Both the position numbers and the translations under genes were made by a program. Below the pieces are notes generated by a model. It saw nothing but the letters and a program-made list of their open reading frames with translations. It did no database searches and was not told the origin of the DNA. Below, one piece after another: positions 41,745-51,716 of a DNA stretch of 64,000 nt (position 1 is the stretch's first letter; every line of letters starts with the position of its first letter). The DNA is taken from assembly GCA_964526695.1 (NCBI GenBank), contig CAZGJA010000035.1:24543-88542 (forward strand). Reading direction: 5' to 3'. The stretch comes from JABWBH01 sp964526695 (GTDB taxonomy: Bacteria; Planctomycetota; Phycisphaerae; UBA1845).

Positions 41745-42739
41745 CCCTGCTCCCGCTTCTCCCGATCCCATTGAAACAGCTCGCTGATCGAGCGGTGCTC
41801 GTGGATGCGGCGGATGGCCTCGCCGATCAGGCCCGCCACGCTGAGCACCCGGAGGTTCGTCAGTTTCTGCCGCACTTCATCGCTGACGGGAATCGTGTCC
41901 GTCACGACGATCTGCTTGAAGCCGGCCTCCGTGAGGCGCGAGACGGCGGGCCCGGCGAAGACGGCGTGCGTCGCGGAGACGTGAATCTCCTTGGCGCCGT
42001 ACTCCCGCAGCAGCTTCGCGGCCTCGCACACCGTGCCGGCCGTGGTGATCATGTCGTCGAACATCATGACGCTGGCGCCATCGACGTTTCCGACGACGCG
42101 GTTGGCGCGCGTGCGATCGGCGCCGAGGCGGCGTTTGTCAATGACCGCCAGGTCCGCGCCGAGGCGCGATGCGAAATCGCTGCCGAACTTGATGTTGCCC
42201 ACGTCCGGCGACGCGACCACCGGGTTGTCCAGCGTCAGCGTGTGAAAGTGCTGCGTCAGCACGGGCGCGGCGGAGAGGTGATCCACGGGGATGTCGAAGA
42301 AACCCTGAATCTGGTCGGCGTGCAGGTTCATGGTCAGCACGCGCTGCGCCCCCGCTTCGACAATCAGGTTGGCGACGAGCTTGGCCGTAATCGGCGTGCG
42401 ACCCTCGGACTTGCGGTCCTGCCGGGCATAGCCGAAGTAGGGCATCACCGCGGTGATCCGGTTCGCGGACGCGCGACGCAGGCAGTCGATGAAGATCAGA
42501 AGCTCCATCAGGTTGTCGTTGACCGGAGGCCGGGTGCTTTGCACGACGAAGCAGTCGCGCCCGCGGACGTCGTCCTCCAGCTTGACGATCGTCTCGCCGT
42601 CGGGGAACCGCTCGATCTGCGCCACGCCCTGCGGCACGTCGAGATAGCGGCAAATGCGCGACGCGAGGTCCACGCAGGCGGTGCCCGAGAAGATCTTCAG
42701 ATCGCCCACCGGCACATGGTTGTTGCAATGCCCTGCCAT
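41705..42739 (-). CDS. prs: ribose-phosphate pyrophosphokinase
   Basis: 344 aa from ATG 42739 (GGGAG 8 nt upstream; a TTG two codons earlier is possible). It makes PRPP from ribose 5-phosphate and ATP. Class I Prs motifs are present: RFPDGETIVKLEDDVRGRD, the FGYARQDRKSEGRTPITAKL ATP loop, and the PRPP-binding VMMFDDMITTAGTV near 226-239. The C-terminus ends in a tail (REKREQGAGNRQEATGNRQ) that is not found in the family and is encoded by a heptamer repeat array. It is the first gene of the leftward housekeeping run, with tRNA-Gln upstream. Confidence 0.96.
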   Translation of the reverse strand: MAGHCNNHVPVGDLKIFSGTACVDLASRICRYLDVPQGVAQIERFPDGETIVKLEDDVRGRDCFVVQSTRPPVNDNLMELLIFIDCLRRASANRITAVMPYFGYARQDRKSEGRTPITAKLVANLIVEAGAQRVLTMNLHADQIQGFFDIPVDHLSAAPVLTQHFHTLTLDNPVVASPDVGNIKFGSDFASRLGADLAVIDKRRLGADRTRANRVVGNVDGASVMMFDDMITTAGTVCEAAKLLREYGAKEIHVSATHAVFAGPAVSRLTEAGFKQIVVTDTIPVSDEVRQKLTNLRVLSVAGLIGEAIRRIHEHRSISELFQWDREKREQGAGNRQEATGNRQ

Positions 42740-42809
42740 CTTCAACGCTCCCGCTCCGCACGGTCACGCCACAAAGTCGAACACGTCACCCATTCCGCGA
42801 TCGCCGCAC

Positions 42810-42881
42810 CTACCCGGCCTGGACTCGAACCAGGAATACCAGGACCAAAACCTGGTGTGTTACCGATTACACCACCGGGCA
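42810..42881 (-). tRNA. tRNA-Gln (UUG)
   Basis: A 72-nt cloverleaf is readable on the minus strand. The acceptor stem is TGCCCGG/CCGGGTA (one G-T pair), the D stem GTGT/ACAC, the anticodon stem CCAGG/CCTGG with loop TTTTGGT (anticodon TTG), and the T stem CCTGG/CCAGG with loop TTCGAGT. The 3' CCA is not encoded. It lies about 70 bp upstream of prs on the same strand and could share its transcript. Confidence 0.95.
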
Positions 42882-43576
42882 AGAGAAGCTGCCGGCTGTC
42901 GGCGGCTCGCTGCCGGCCAGGCCATCCGCGACCCGCGTTCTACTGCCGGTCGAATCCGCATTTTGTTCCTTCAGCAACAACGCACTGACGCGGGCCTGGC
43001 CATGGCGGTCGCAAATGCCGACACCGGATCCGCATCAGGATCGCCGCCCCGCCGACGCAGAGGCCGGCTCCCCGGACCGCCGAACCGATTCGCCGACCCG
43101 GTGATCCGAGACCTCAAGCCAGAAACCCGAAAAAAAGCGGCGTGAGCTTCCACGTGGAAGGATCGCGGCCGCCGGGAAACCGAGGCCTGAGCGTATCGCC
43201 GCGAATGCCGACGCCCATCGACCGCCCTGAACCGTTCCCGGCCCCGGGCGACGCTGCCCCAACAAGGTTCCCGCACCTCAACCGAAGCTGCCCGGTGAAG
43301 GGACTTCGGAGCGAGGAAGGCTAGCGAAACGGAGAGGGGGCGTCAAGTCGCGGTTTGTGGGGGGATTTGGGAGGTGCTCATGGCAGAAAAGACGACTGAT
43401 GCGGCCTGCGTCCCAGCCGCAGGGCAGGTTTGTCGAGGCCTGACGGAGGTACGTAACCGGGCCTGCGCCCGGTGTTCTGACGGGGCTCAATCGCGCCACC
43501 CATGGGTCGCGGGCAAGGGGATTGCCCCGGCGAGTCTGCCCGCCGAGTCAGGGGCAAGCCTCTCGCGTCGTCATAT
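42882..43576. other. 695-bp stretch without a supported gene
   Basis: No ORF here has family features. The region contains a perfect 14-bp palindrome CTTCCACGTGGAAG at 43147-43160, GC-rich short hairpins such as GGGCCTGCGCCCGG (43460-43475), and a GGGGGGATTTGGGAGG run before an ATG at 43380. The latter opens a 67-codon frame, which I consider too weak to call. It may contain the tRNA promoter. Confidence 0.5.
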
Positions 43577-44122
<546 letters not shown>

Positions 44123-44165
44123 GGTTTTTCCAGCCCCGGGTAAAGTCTGCAGCGAACGGTGACAC

Positions 44166-44597
44166 CCGTCATTCCCGCGCAGGCGAGAATCCAGCGGTTT
44201 CCCTGTGCGCCCTCGTGTCGCGCAACAGAATCCTAGCGCCTTTCAGAGCCGCGACCGTGAGGGAGCGAACCTTCTGGCGCCTTTCAGAGCCGCGACCGTA
44301 AGGGAGCGAACCTCCCGAACCTGGACCGCGCTCTCGGGCGTGCGGTAGCGCATTTCCATCAGGTCGAAGACCTGCAACATGCCTCCCCGCAATCGGCGCC
44401 GCACCGGTCGCTCCCTCACGGTCGCGGCTCTGTGCTGCACATCGTGCGAGTTTTCCGAGGCGCCGCCTCGGCCCCCCGCCCGCGCGGCGGTGACGAGGAT
44501 TCTCGTCATTCCCGCGCAGGCGGGAATCCAGTCTCGTCGCGGAGCGACGAACTACGCCTGACCTCGTCATTCCCGCGCAGGCGGGAATCCAAGCCGG
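44166..44597. repeat. stacked ATTCCCGC and GAGCCGCGACCG repeats
   Basis: Copies of the ATTCCCGCGCAGGCGGGAAT type lie at about 44167-44194, 44506-44533 and 44565-44592. Two 37-bp direct repeats with CTTTCAGAGCCGCGACCGT lie at 44236-44272 and 44277-44313, and an inverted copy at 44406-44432. Part of a shadow frame reads through them. No gene is supported between the redoxin and the glutamate dehydrogenase stop. Confidence 0.85.
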
Positions 44598-44638
44598 CAG
44601 GTCGCCGATGTGCTCGATGCACGAATCCCGCGATCTTC

Positions 44639-45889
44639 CTACACCCAGCCGCGAAGCTTGCACGCCTCCGCCACGCGGGAGACGGCCACCATGTACGCCG
44701 CCAGCCGCATGTGCACGTTGTTCGACTTGTGCATGTCGAACACGGCCTTGAAGGCGTCGGTCATCTTGCGGTCGAGCTGCCCGTGCACGTCCGGCAGCGA
44801 CCAGTAGTAGTTGTACGTGTTCTGCACCTGCTCGAAGTAGGAGACGGTCACGCCGCCGGCGTTGGCCATGAAGTCCGGCAGAACGAACACGCCGCGCTGA
44901 TGCAGGATCTTGTCCGCCTCCGGCGTGGTCGGTCCGTTGGCCAGCTCGCAGGAAATCTTGGCTTTGATCTTCGCCGCGTTGCTCTGCGTGATGACGCCTT
45001 CGAGCGCGGCCGGGTAGAGCACGTCGCATTCGAGTTCGAGCAGCGCCTCGTTGGTGATCGGCTTGGTGCCGGGGTAGCCGGTGACGCTGCCGGTCTCCAG
45101 CTTGTGCTTGACGACGGCCTTGGGGTCGATGCCGCTTGAGGAGAACACGCCGCCGCGCGAGTCGCTCACCGCCAGCAGCGTGCCGCCGCCGAGAATCTCT
45201 GGGTGAAGCGTGGCGGCGAACTGCCCGGCGTTGCCGAAGCCCTGAATCGCGTAGGTCGTTTTCTTGGGGTCGATGTTCTTGATCTTCATGGCCTCGCGGA
45301 CGACGTAGAGGCCGCCGCGGGCGGTGGCGTCGCCGCGTCCCTGCGAGCCGCCCAGCGCGATGGGCTTGCCGGTGATCATGCCGGGGTGCGAATGACCCAC
45401 GATGGTTTCATATTCGTCCATCATCCAGGCCATGATCTGCGGCGTGGTGTACACGTCCGGCGCGGGCACGTCGCGGTGCACGCCCAGCTCGCGTCCGACG
45501 GCGCGGATGTACGCGCGGGCGAGCCGTTCCTTCTCGCCTTCGGACAGCTCCTTCGGGTTGCAGGTGATGCCGCCCTTTCCGCCGCCGAGCGGAATGTCCA
45601 CCACGGAGGTTTTCCACGTCATCCACGCGGCCAGCGCGCGAACGGTGTCGATGGTCTCGTCGGGGTGCCAGCGGAGTCCGCCCTTGGTGGGTCCGCGCGC
45701 GGCGTTGTACTGCACGCGGTAGCCGTGGAAGATCTTCGTTTCGCCGGTGTCCATCTTCAGCGGCAGCGTGAAGCGGTACTCCCGCATGGGCCAGCGGAGC
45801 AGCTCGTGCGTGGCCGGGTCCAGCCCCAGCTTGCCCGCCGCTTCATCCAACTGCGCCTGTGCGATCTTGAACGGATTCATTTCCGACAT
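44639..45889 (-). CDS. gdhA: Glu/Leu/Phe/Val dehydrogenase (glutamate dehydrogenase)
   Basis: 416 aa from ATG 45889, 8 nt after AGGAG; a 48-residue upstream extension through repeats is rejected. The N-terminal domain has the substrate motif YNAARGPTKGGLRWHP and the catalytic Lys in PLGGGKGGITCNP. The C-terminal Rossmann domain has YAIQGFGNAGQFAATL, and GGSQGRGDATARG is the family signature. The length and the short N-terminus match the hexameric GDH of the 410-aa class, which interconverts 2-oxoglutarate and glutamate with NAD(P). It is a single leftward gene with repeats on both sides. Confidence 0.95.
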   Translation of the reverse strand: MSEMNPFKIAQAQLDEAAGKLGLDPATHELLRWPMREYRFTLPLKMDTGETKIFHGYRVQYNAARGPTKGGLRWHPDETIDTVRALAAWMTWKTSVVDIPLGGGKGGITCNPKELSEGEKERLARAYIRAVGRELGVHRDVPAPDVYTTPQIMAWMMDEYETIVGHSHPGMITGKPIALGGSQGRGDATARGGLYVVREAMKIKNIDPKKTTYAIQGFGNAGQFAATLHPEILGGGTLLAVSDSRGGVFSSSGIDPKAVVKHKLETGSVTGYPGTKPITNEALLELECDVLYPAALEGVITQSNAAKIKAKISCELANGPTTPEADKILHQRGVFVLPDFMANAGGVTVSYFEQVQNTYNYYWSLPDVHGQLDRKMTDAFKAVFDMHKSNNVHMRLAAYMVAVSRVAEACKLRGWV

Positions 45890-46014
45890 GGGTAAACTCC
45901 TGCCAGGTGGTCCAGTGTGACGGGCAACAACCCCGCGCCCGACGCCGGAACGCTTGCACGTTGCGTGCCATGGTAGTGGGCGGACCGGGCACCGCACAAG
46001 GGAATGGCCGCGGG

Positions 46015-46290
46015 TTCCGAACCCGAAGCGCAAGCGAGGGCGGGATGCCTGCGCGGGTCAGGCACGAAGGTGACCCTCGCTGGCGCTATGGGCTCCGAAC
46101 CCGTAGCGCAAGCGAGGGCGGACTGCCTCGGCGGATCAGGAGTGCGGTTGACCCTCGCTGGCGCTACGGGCTCCGAACCCGTAGCGCAAGCGAGGGCGGA
46201 CTGCCTCGGCGGATCAGGAGTGCGGTTGACCCTCGCTGGCGCTACGGGCTCGGAAAGCGCTCCCTCCCTGGCGCTACGGGTTCGGCATCG
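46015..46290. repeat. three tandem 78-bp units, each with a 45-nt REP-like hairpin
   Basis: Units 46015-46092, 46093-46170 and 46171-46248 repeat head to tail; the second and third are nearly identical. At each junction the arms CCCTCGCTGGCGCTACGGG and CCCGTAGCGCAAGCGAGGG (for example 46152-46170 and 46178-46196) pair over 18 of 19 positions around a 7-nt loop. The block ends in further CGCTACGGG copies that supply the stop codon of the neighbouring transposase. The rest of 45890-46273 has no gene. Confidence 0.9.
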
Positions 46291-46804
46291 ATTCCTCGCC
46301 GCTTTCCGGTCCGCCCGGCAACAACGGCTCGCCTTGGTAGACGTTCACGTAGCTGATCGCCCTATCAAGGCTCTCTCCATCCCAAAGGTATCGCACGCTT
46401 CGGCCTTCAGCCCAGACCTCTCGATCGCGAGGAATCCACGCGTTTTCGCGCAATCGTCGCGTGCACCACGCTTTGAACTGATTCGCGGCGTCCTTTGGCT
46501 GAACGTTCAAGGGGCCGACGACGACATGCACGTGATTGGTGCGCACCTGCACGGCCTCAAGCTGCCAGTTCCGATACGCTGCGTGATCGCGGATTGTGGC
46601 CTCGACGATTCGCCGGCCCGCAGGGTTCAGTACCACTGGCGGGTGCTTGTGACTTCCCATAGCGAACGCCTCACGAAGGGGATCGGGTGGAAGGAAGGGC
46701 GAACCATGTTGGTTATGACGATGGTTCACATACCCGCGCGCGTCGCCCGGCAACCACGTTCCGTAGCATACCCATGTCAGCAGGTATCCAACCGGCGAAT
46801 GCAT
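46274..46804 (-). CDS. REP-associated tyrosine transposase (RAYT, Y1/IS200-like)
   Basis: 176 aa from ATG 46804. It opens MHSPVGYLLTWVCYGTWLPG, the standard RAYT start. The HUH motif is in VRTNHVHVVVGPL near residues 86-98, and a catalytic Tyr candidate lies in the C-terminal helix (SVRYLWDGESLDRAISYVNV). RAYTs nick single-stranded REP hairpins and are thought to spread them. This copy is flanked on both sides by CGCTACGGG hairpins (46015-46290 and 47007-47175), and its TAG stop lies inside one. It is complete and may be active. Confidence 0.92.
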   Translation of the reverse strand: MHSPVGYLLTWVCYGTWLPGDARGYVNHRHNQHGSPFLPPDPLREAFAMGSHKHPPVVLNPAGRRIVEATIRDHAAYRNWQLEAVQVRTNHVHVVVGPLNVQPKDAANQFKAWCTRRLRENAWIPRDREVWAEGRSVRYLWDGESLDRAISYVNVYQGEPLLPGGPESGEESMPNP

Positions 46805-46917
46805 CACCTAACAATGTCCGAAGAGATTGCGAGCGACAAGACCGGTCGTCCAGGGCCATTGGGCGTGGCAGGGAGAGGCGCGCAAATGACGTGTCAGAGT
46901 GCAGGGGGTGTCGGGCG

Positions 46918-47175
46918 GGTCACGGGTGTCGAGGGTGTCGAGGGTGCCGAGGGTGCCGAGGGTGTCGGGGGTGTCGGGGGTGCTGTCGCCGACGTACGGC
47001 CTGAATGCCCTCGCCGGCGCTACGGGTTCTGAGAGCGCTCCCTCGCTGGTGCTACAGGCTCCGAACCCGTAGCGCAAGCGAGGGCGGGATGTCTGCGCGG
47101 GTCAGACATGAAGGTGACCCTTGCTGGCGCTACGGGTTCGGAAAGCGCTCCCTTGCTGGCGCTACGGGTTCGGAT
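46918..47175. repeat. 9-bp tandem array and CGCTACGGG palindromes right of the RAYT
   Basis: About seven 9-bp units of the type GAGGGTGTC occupy 46923-46982. From 47007 on, three to four diverged CGCTACGGGTTC / GAACCCGTAGCGC copies follow, including a hairpin around 47043-47093 and half copies at 47117-47175. Together with 46015-46290 they bracket the transposase. The gap 46805-47227 holds only these. Confidence 0.85.
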
Positions 47176-47227
47176 TGCCGGGTCCCCTGCGGTCGGATCA
47201 AGACGGATCATCCTGAAGCGTGTTCAT

Positions 47228-48634
47228 TCATACTCGGCACGCCACGCCGCATTCCGGGCAAATCCCCGACACATTTCCGCGCAAGTTGTAGCCGCAACTT
47301 TCGCAGTGCCCCGGTGGAAACCTGGGACGGGTGATCCATCGCCAGCCTTTGTCCGCAAGCCTGTATGTCGGGAAGATCAGCAACAGGCCTCCCAGAAGGC
47401 GCCAGTTCAGGTCGCCCGCGAGTACAAACATGGCGTTGGGAAATGCATTCCAAAGACGGCCCGCCGTGTAGAACTCACCCCCGCCGTTGAGGATGAAATC
47501 CCGCCCCGCAATGAAGTGATCGATGAACTGATCGAAGTTCGGGTGGCGCAGGTTCGCCACGTACAGGACGGACACCTTGCCCCTTGCGGCTGCGATTTCA
47601 AGGAGGCTCGAGGAACCGCGCTGCCGAAGAAGCACCCGTGGTCCGCCGTTCGAAATCATCCCCAGGAGAATCGAGAGGCAGGCTCCCAAGGTCAGCGCCG
47701 CGGACAGGATGTCGCGGCGTCGATTTCGCGCCCGCGGGTTTTCGACGGAACGGGAACCCTCCAACTCTGTCGATTGAGCACTCACATCTTTCTTGACGTC
47801 CGGGGGATCGAGTTGTTTGCCGGCGCCGCGGCGTTCCGCAGTGTTGGAGGGTTGCCCTGCTGCGGCGACAGCCACGCCGCATTCCGGGCAGACGCCGGAC
47901 ATATTGCCGGTCAGGTCGTAGCCGCAGGAGGCACAAGTCATGCCCGGATTCCGCGCCAGCAGGCCATTCCTCACACGGACCCAGACCCACGCGTAAAGCC
48001 ATCCCCAGAGCGGGGCCGTGAAAGTCAGGATGCGTTCAGCAACCAAACCGTAGCGTGATGGTCGGCCAGGGAAGAAGAACTGTCCAAGCTGGAAGTTCAG
48101 CCAGAAACCTTGAGTCAAGCTCAGAACGTGCAATACGGTGAAGAGGAGGACCAGTCGGATCGTGACTCGCCGCCTGCAGCGAGGTCTAAGCCAAACCATG
48201 ACGCGCTGCGCGTAGCTTACGGTTCTCGCCCTGTCGCGATGCCACATGAATAACGTGGGCGCGAAGACCAAGAGGAAAGGAATCCAGATTGGGATCTCAA
48301 TGCCCTCCCAGGCCTTCCCCACGCGCGAAACGCTTGGCCACCAAAGTAGGCCGGGGTTTCCCCCATACTCGGCAACACCGCTCCACCCTGGGGTTGATGG
48401 GTATTTGTCGTCTTCGAGCTTCCACCCGTCGGGCCTCCACCCGAAGTTGACCGTGCCGATCGCTAGATTGACTTGAAAGCGGAGGTGTGCAGAAGTCCAC
48501 CCCGTGGCGCGTCGCGTACTCCAGAGGAAGCCTGCTGCGAGCATTGCGCAGAGAAGGAGTCCCAGCCATTTTGCTGCCCAGCCGAGGCGACCGAGGCGGT
48601 TGGCGGGGATCGCCGGATCATTTTCGGGCGGCAT
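47228..48634 (-). CDS. membrane protein with two CxxCGYxLxGNxSGxCPECG zinc ribbons
   Basis: 468 aa from ATG 48634 (CCGGAG 6 nt upstream; a GTG precedes it). About seven membrane segments are seen. Two very similar zinc-ribbon modules occur: CASCGYDLTGNMSGVCPECG near residue 236 and CESCGYNLRGNVSGICPECG near 447. Each follows a membrane-associated block, so the protein looks like a tandem fusion of two proteins of one family. This ribbon is a planctomycete speciality; the cysteines surely bind zinc but the role is unknown. The first half has more hydrophobic segments and a Trp/Gly-rich extracytoplasmic loop. No partner gene. Confidence 0.7.
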   Translation of the reverse strand: MPPENDPAIPANRLGRLGWAAKWLGLLLCAMLAAGFLWSTRRATGWTSAHLRFQVNLAIGTVNFGWRPDGWKLEDDKYPSTPGWSGVAEYGGNPGLLWWPSVSRVGKAWEGIEIPIWIPFLLVFAPTLFMWHRDRARTVSYAQRVMVWLRPRCRRRVTIRLVLLFTVLHVLSLTQGFWLNFQLGQFFFPGRPSRYGLVAERILTFTAPLWGWLYAWVWVRVRNGLLARNPGMTCASCGYDLTGNMSGVCPECGVAVAAAGQPSNTAERRGAGKQLDPPDVKKDVSAQSTELEGSRSVENPRARNRRRDILSAALTLGACLSILLGMISNGGPRVLLRQRGSSSLLEIAAARGKVSVLYVANLRHPNFDQFIDHFIAGRDFILNGGGEFYTAGRLWNAFPNAMFVLAGDLNWRLLGGLLLIFPTYRLADKGWRWITRPRFPPGHCESCGYNLRGNVSGICPECGVACRV

Positions 48635-48685
48635 CACAGGCTCCGGAGTTACGGGTCCGTAAAGCTCAGTCGCGCGGCGAGGGGG

Positions 48686-49315
48686 TCATTGCGGCCCGGG
48701 CATCCTGGCGAGGCATTCCGGAGGTTCCGGCAACGGGTCTTGCCATAACCATGAGACATCCAATTGAAATGCTGGAATCGCCGCGGGGGAGACGAATCCG
48801 CTTGACCGTTCGGCGACGCGCTGCCCGGCCGGGCGATCAATGAGGACGACTCGCTCGCGCGGATCGACGATCCAGTACTCCGGAACTCCGCCGTCGGCAT
48901 AGGCGCGACGCTTCTCGCCGAGGTCGTACTCGCGCGTGGCGGGGGAGAGGATCTCGATCACCAGGTCCGCAGGCCCGCGCAGCTCGACCTCGCCGAGCCG
49001 ATGCAGGTTCTCGGTCTTGATGAACAGGAGGTCCGGCTCGAATCGGCGATCGTCATCGAGGACCATCGGCGTGCGCGAACCGAGCACCCGGCCCAGGCGC
49101 CGTGGAAGAACGTATCCTCGCAGCAGCGCAAGAAGGAATGCGAACCGGTCCTCATGCTCGACGCTCGCGGGTGAATGCATCAGCAGGACTCCATCCAGCA
49201 ATTCGAGTCGGCTGTCCTCGTCCGCAGCCCGCTCGTAATCCCCGACCGTCGCGCCGTAGCGCTTGAACAGGTACTCGCCCGCCAGCATCTCATTTGGAAT
49301 GATCGCCCTGCTCAT
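48686..49315 (-). CDS. Uma2-family (DUF820) PD-(D/E)XK endonuclease-like protein
   Basis: 209 aa. The fold signature is readable: ELLDGVLLMHSPASVEHEDR with the first acidic residue, RFEPDLLFIKTENLHRL, then LVIEILSPATREYDLGEKRR with the Asp...Glu-x-Ser pattern, and VPEYWIVDPRERVVLIDR. The family is abundant in planctomycetes and cyanobacteria, usually scattered and of unknown role, possibly in restriction or mobile-element maintenance. It stands alone here, divergent from uvrB. Confidence 0.9.
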   Translation of the reverse strand: MSRAIIPNEMLAGEYLFKRYGATVGDYERAADEDSRLELLDGVLLMHSPASVEHEDRFAFLLALLRGYVLPRRLGRVLGSRTPMVLDDDRRFEPDLLFIKTENLHRLGEVELRGPADLVIEILSPATREYDLGEKRRAYADGGVPEYWIVDPRERVVLIDRPAGQRVAERSSGFVSPAAIPAFQLDVSWLWQDPLPEPPECLARMPGPQ

Positions 49316-49449
49316 GTCACGGACTCTCCAAGTTCACCTTGACGATTATACGCTTGTCTTCCTTTCCCGATCAATCGGAAACTGGGCGGTTCGCACGTGC
49401 TCACGTATGATGGAATCAGGGACAGTGGGCTGCTACGGACCTGTGCATC

Positions 49450-51492
49450 ATGGACCGCTTCCGCATTCAAACTCCGCTTAAGCCTGCCGGCGATCAGCCG
49501 CGCGCGATCAAGGCGCTCTGCCGCGGCTACCTCGACGAGGGTAGGACGCGGCAGTGCCTCCTCGGCGTCACCGGGTCCGGCAAGACGTTCACCATGGCGC
49601 ACGTCATCGAGCGGCTCAACGTCCCCACGCTGATCATCTCGCACAACAAGACGCTCGCCGCCCAGCTTTTCGAGGAGATGCGCGAGCTGTTCCCCCATAA
49701 TGCCGTCGAGTTCTTCGTCAGCTACTACGACTACTACCAGCCCGAGGCCTACATTCCGCAGCGCGACATCTACATCGAGAAGGACGCCTCGCGCAACGAG
49801 GACATCGACCTGCTGCGCCTCCGCGCCACCAGCTCGCTCGTCTCGCGGCGCGATGCGATCATCGTCGCCAGCGTCTCGTGCATCTTCGGCCTCGGCTCGC
49901 CGGAGGACTTCAAGCGCAGCGTGATCATGCTCGAAGTCGGGCGGCAGTTCGATCGCGACGAGCTCCTGCGCCGGCTGGTCGAGCTGCAGTATTCCCGCAA
50001 CGACCTGTCGCTGGATCGCAAGACGTTCCGCGCGCGCGGCGACGTGGTCGAGGTCTATCCCGCCGGCGAGGACTTCGTCTATCGCATCGACCTCTTCGGC
50101 GACGAGATCGAGCGGCTCGAAAGGATCAACCCCCTCACCGGTGAGTCGCTGGGCATGTTGGACAAGGCCTTCATCTTTCCCGCGGTGCATTACGTCATGC
50201 CCGCCGAGCGCGTCGACCGCGCGTGCAACTCGATTCTCGAGGAGCTGGACCAGCGCCTCAAGGAGTTCCGCCGCCTCGGCAACCTGCTCGAAGCACAGCG
50301 GCTGGCGGCGCGCACCAAGTACGACGTCGAGATGATCCGCGAGGCCGGCTACTGCTCCGGCATCGAGAACTACTCGCGGCACCTGGCCGGCACGGAGCCG
50401 GGCGCCAAGCCGTTCACGCTCGTCGATTACTTTCCGAAGGACTTGCTGCTGATTCTCGACGAGTCGCACGTCAGCGTTCCGCAGATCGGCGCGATGTACA
50501 ACGGCGACCGGGCGCGCAAAGTCACGCTCGTGGAGCACGGCTTCCGCCTGCCGAGCTGCCTGGACAACCGCCCCATGCGCTTCGAGGAGTTCGAGGGCAT
50601 GTGGAACCGCGTGCTCTTTGTCTCGGCCACGCCCGGTCCGTACGAGCTGCGCACCACCGGCGGCGAAGTCGTCGAGCAGATCATCCGCCCCACAGGGCTG
50701 GTCGATCCGGAAATCCTCGTGCGCCCCGCGCGCGGGCAGGTGCCCGATTTGCTGCAGCGCATCGCCGGGCGTGCGGCCGTCGGCGAGCGCGTGCTCGTCA
50801 CCACGCTGACCAAACGTCTGGCGGAGGATCTTTCAGCGTACATCCAGCAAGAAGGGATGCGCGGGCGCTACCTGCACTCCGACATCGACACGCTGGAGCG
50901 CGTGCAGGTGCTCAAGGGTCTGCGCGAAGGGGAGTTCGACGTGCTGGTCGGCGTCAACCTCCTGCGCGAGGGGCTGGACCTGCCGGAGGTCTCTCTGGTC
51001 GCGATTCTCGACGCCGACAAGGAGGGCTTCCTTCGCAGCGAAACATCGCTGATTCAGATGATCGGGCGCACGGCGCGCAACGTGAACGCGCTCGTCGTGC
51101 TCTATGCCGACCGCGAGACGCCGAGCATGAAGCGCGCCATCGACGAAACAAACCGCCGCCGCATCTTGCAGGTGGCCTACAACCAGGAGCACGGCATCAA
51201 GCCGGAGACGATCAAGAAGGCCGTCCGCGCCAGCCTGCTCAACGACATCAACGCGCGCAAGATCGCCGCCGAGGCCGTCCGCGCCTCCGAGGGCGAGATG
51301 GACCGCATGGAGCTGGTCCGCCTGTTGGAGGAGGAGATGATGCAGGCCGCCGAGGGGCTGGAGTTCGAGCGTGCCGCCAAGCTTCGCGATCGCATCAAGG
51401 AACTCAAGAGCCTGCCGGCGCTGGGCAAGCCGGAGGATGCCGGCGGCGCGCGAAAGCAGAGGAAGCCCAAGCCCGCCGGGCATGGGACGTGA
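49450..51492 (+). CDS. uvrB: excinuclease ABC subunit B
   Basis: 680 aa, the usual length. Motif I GVTGSGKTFT near 38-47, the damage-verifying beta-hairpin region FVSYYDYYQPEAYIPQRDIY near 90-110, the DExx box LLILDESHV near 335, helicase motifs V-VI (LVGVNLLREGLDLPE and IQMIGRTARNVN), and the C-terminal UVR domain (LLEEEMMQAAEGLEFERAAK) that binds UvrC are all present. It acts in nucleotide excision repair after loading by UvrA. A half copy of the GGTCCG palindrome family lies directly upstream (49428-49445). Single gene. Confidence 0.98.
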   Translation: MDRFRIQTPLKPAGDQPRAIKALCRGYLDEGRTRQCLLGVTGSGKTFTMAHVIERLNVPTLIISHNKTLAAQLFEEMRELFPHNAVEFFVSYYDYYQPEAYIPQRDIYIEKDASRNEDIDLLRLRATSSLVSRRDAIIVASVSCIFGLGSPEDFKRSVIMLEVGRQFDRDELLRRLVELQYSRNDLSLDRKTFRARGDVVEVYPAGEDFVYRIDLFGDEIERLERINPLTGESLGMLDKAFIFPAVHYVMPAERVDRACNSILEELDQRLKEFRRLGNLLEAQRLAARTKYDVEMIREAGYCSGIENYSRHLAGTEPGAKPFTLVDYFPKDLLLILDESHVSVPQIGAMYNGDRARKVTLVEHGFRLPSCLDNRPMRFEEFEGMWNRVLFVSATPGPYELRTTGGEVVEQIIRPTGLVDPEILVRPARGQVPDLLQRIAGRAAVGERVLVTTLTKRLAEDLSAYIQQEGMRGRYLHSDIDTLERVQVLKGLREGEFDVLVGVNLLREGLDLPEVSLVAILDADKEGFLRSETSLIQMIGRTARNVNALVVLYADRETPSMKRAIDETNRRRILQVAYNQEHGIKPETIKKAVRASLLNDINARKIAAEAVRASEGEMDRMELVRLLEEEMMQAAEGLEFERAAKLRDRIKELKSLPALGKPEDAGGARKQRKPKPAGHGT

Positions 51493-51527
51493 GGAATCTC
51501 GCTTCTGCGTTGGGTGCGGCATCCGCC

Positions 51528-51604
51528 TCGTCACCCCCGCGCAGGCGGGGGTCCAGGGCGCGCCGGCGGGCCGCTGGATCCCCGCGTGCGCGGGAATGAC
51601 GGAA
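51528..51604. repeat. ATTCCCGC-family inverted pair after uvrB
   Basis: CACCCCCGCGCAGGCGGGGG (51532-51551) and CCCCGCGTGCGCGGGAATGA (51580-51600) face each other with a 28-nt spacer, 40 bp downstream of the uvrB stop. They may form the uvrB mRNA 3' structure. Confidence 0.8.
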
Positions 51605-51716
51605 TTTGCCTTTCGATTCGAACTGCAAGCCCCGCTTGCTACCGGTGACGGCTTGACCTCGCGTTCGGCTTCCCTTCAGATCGCCGCTTCGATTTCCCTT
51701 CTGTATCGGGGCGGCG

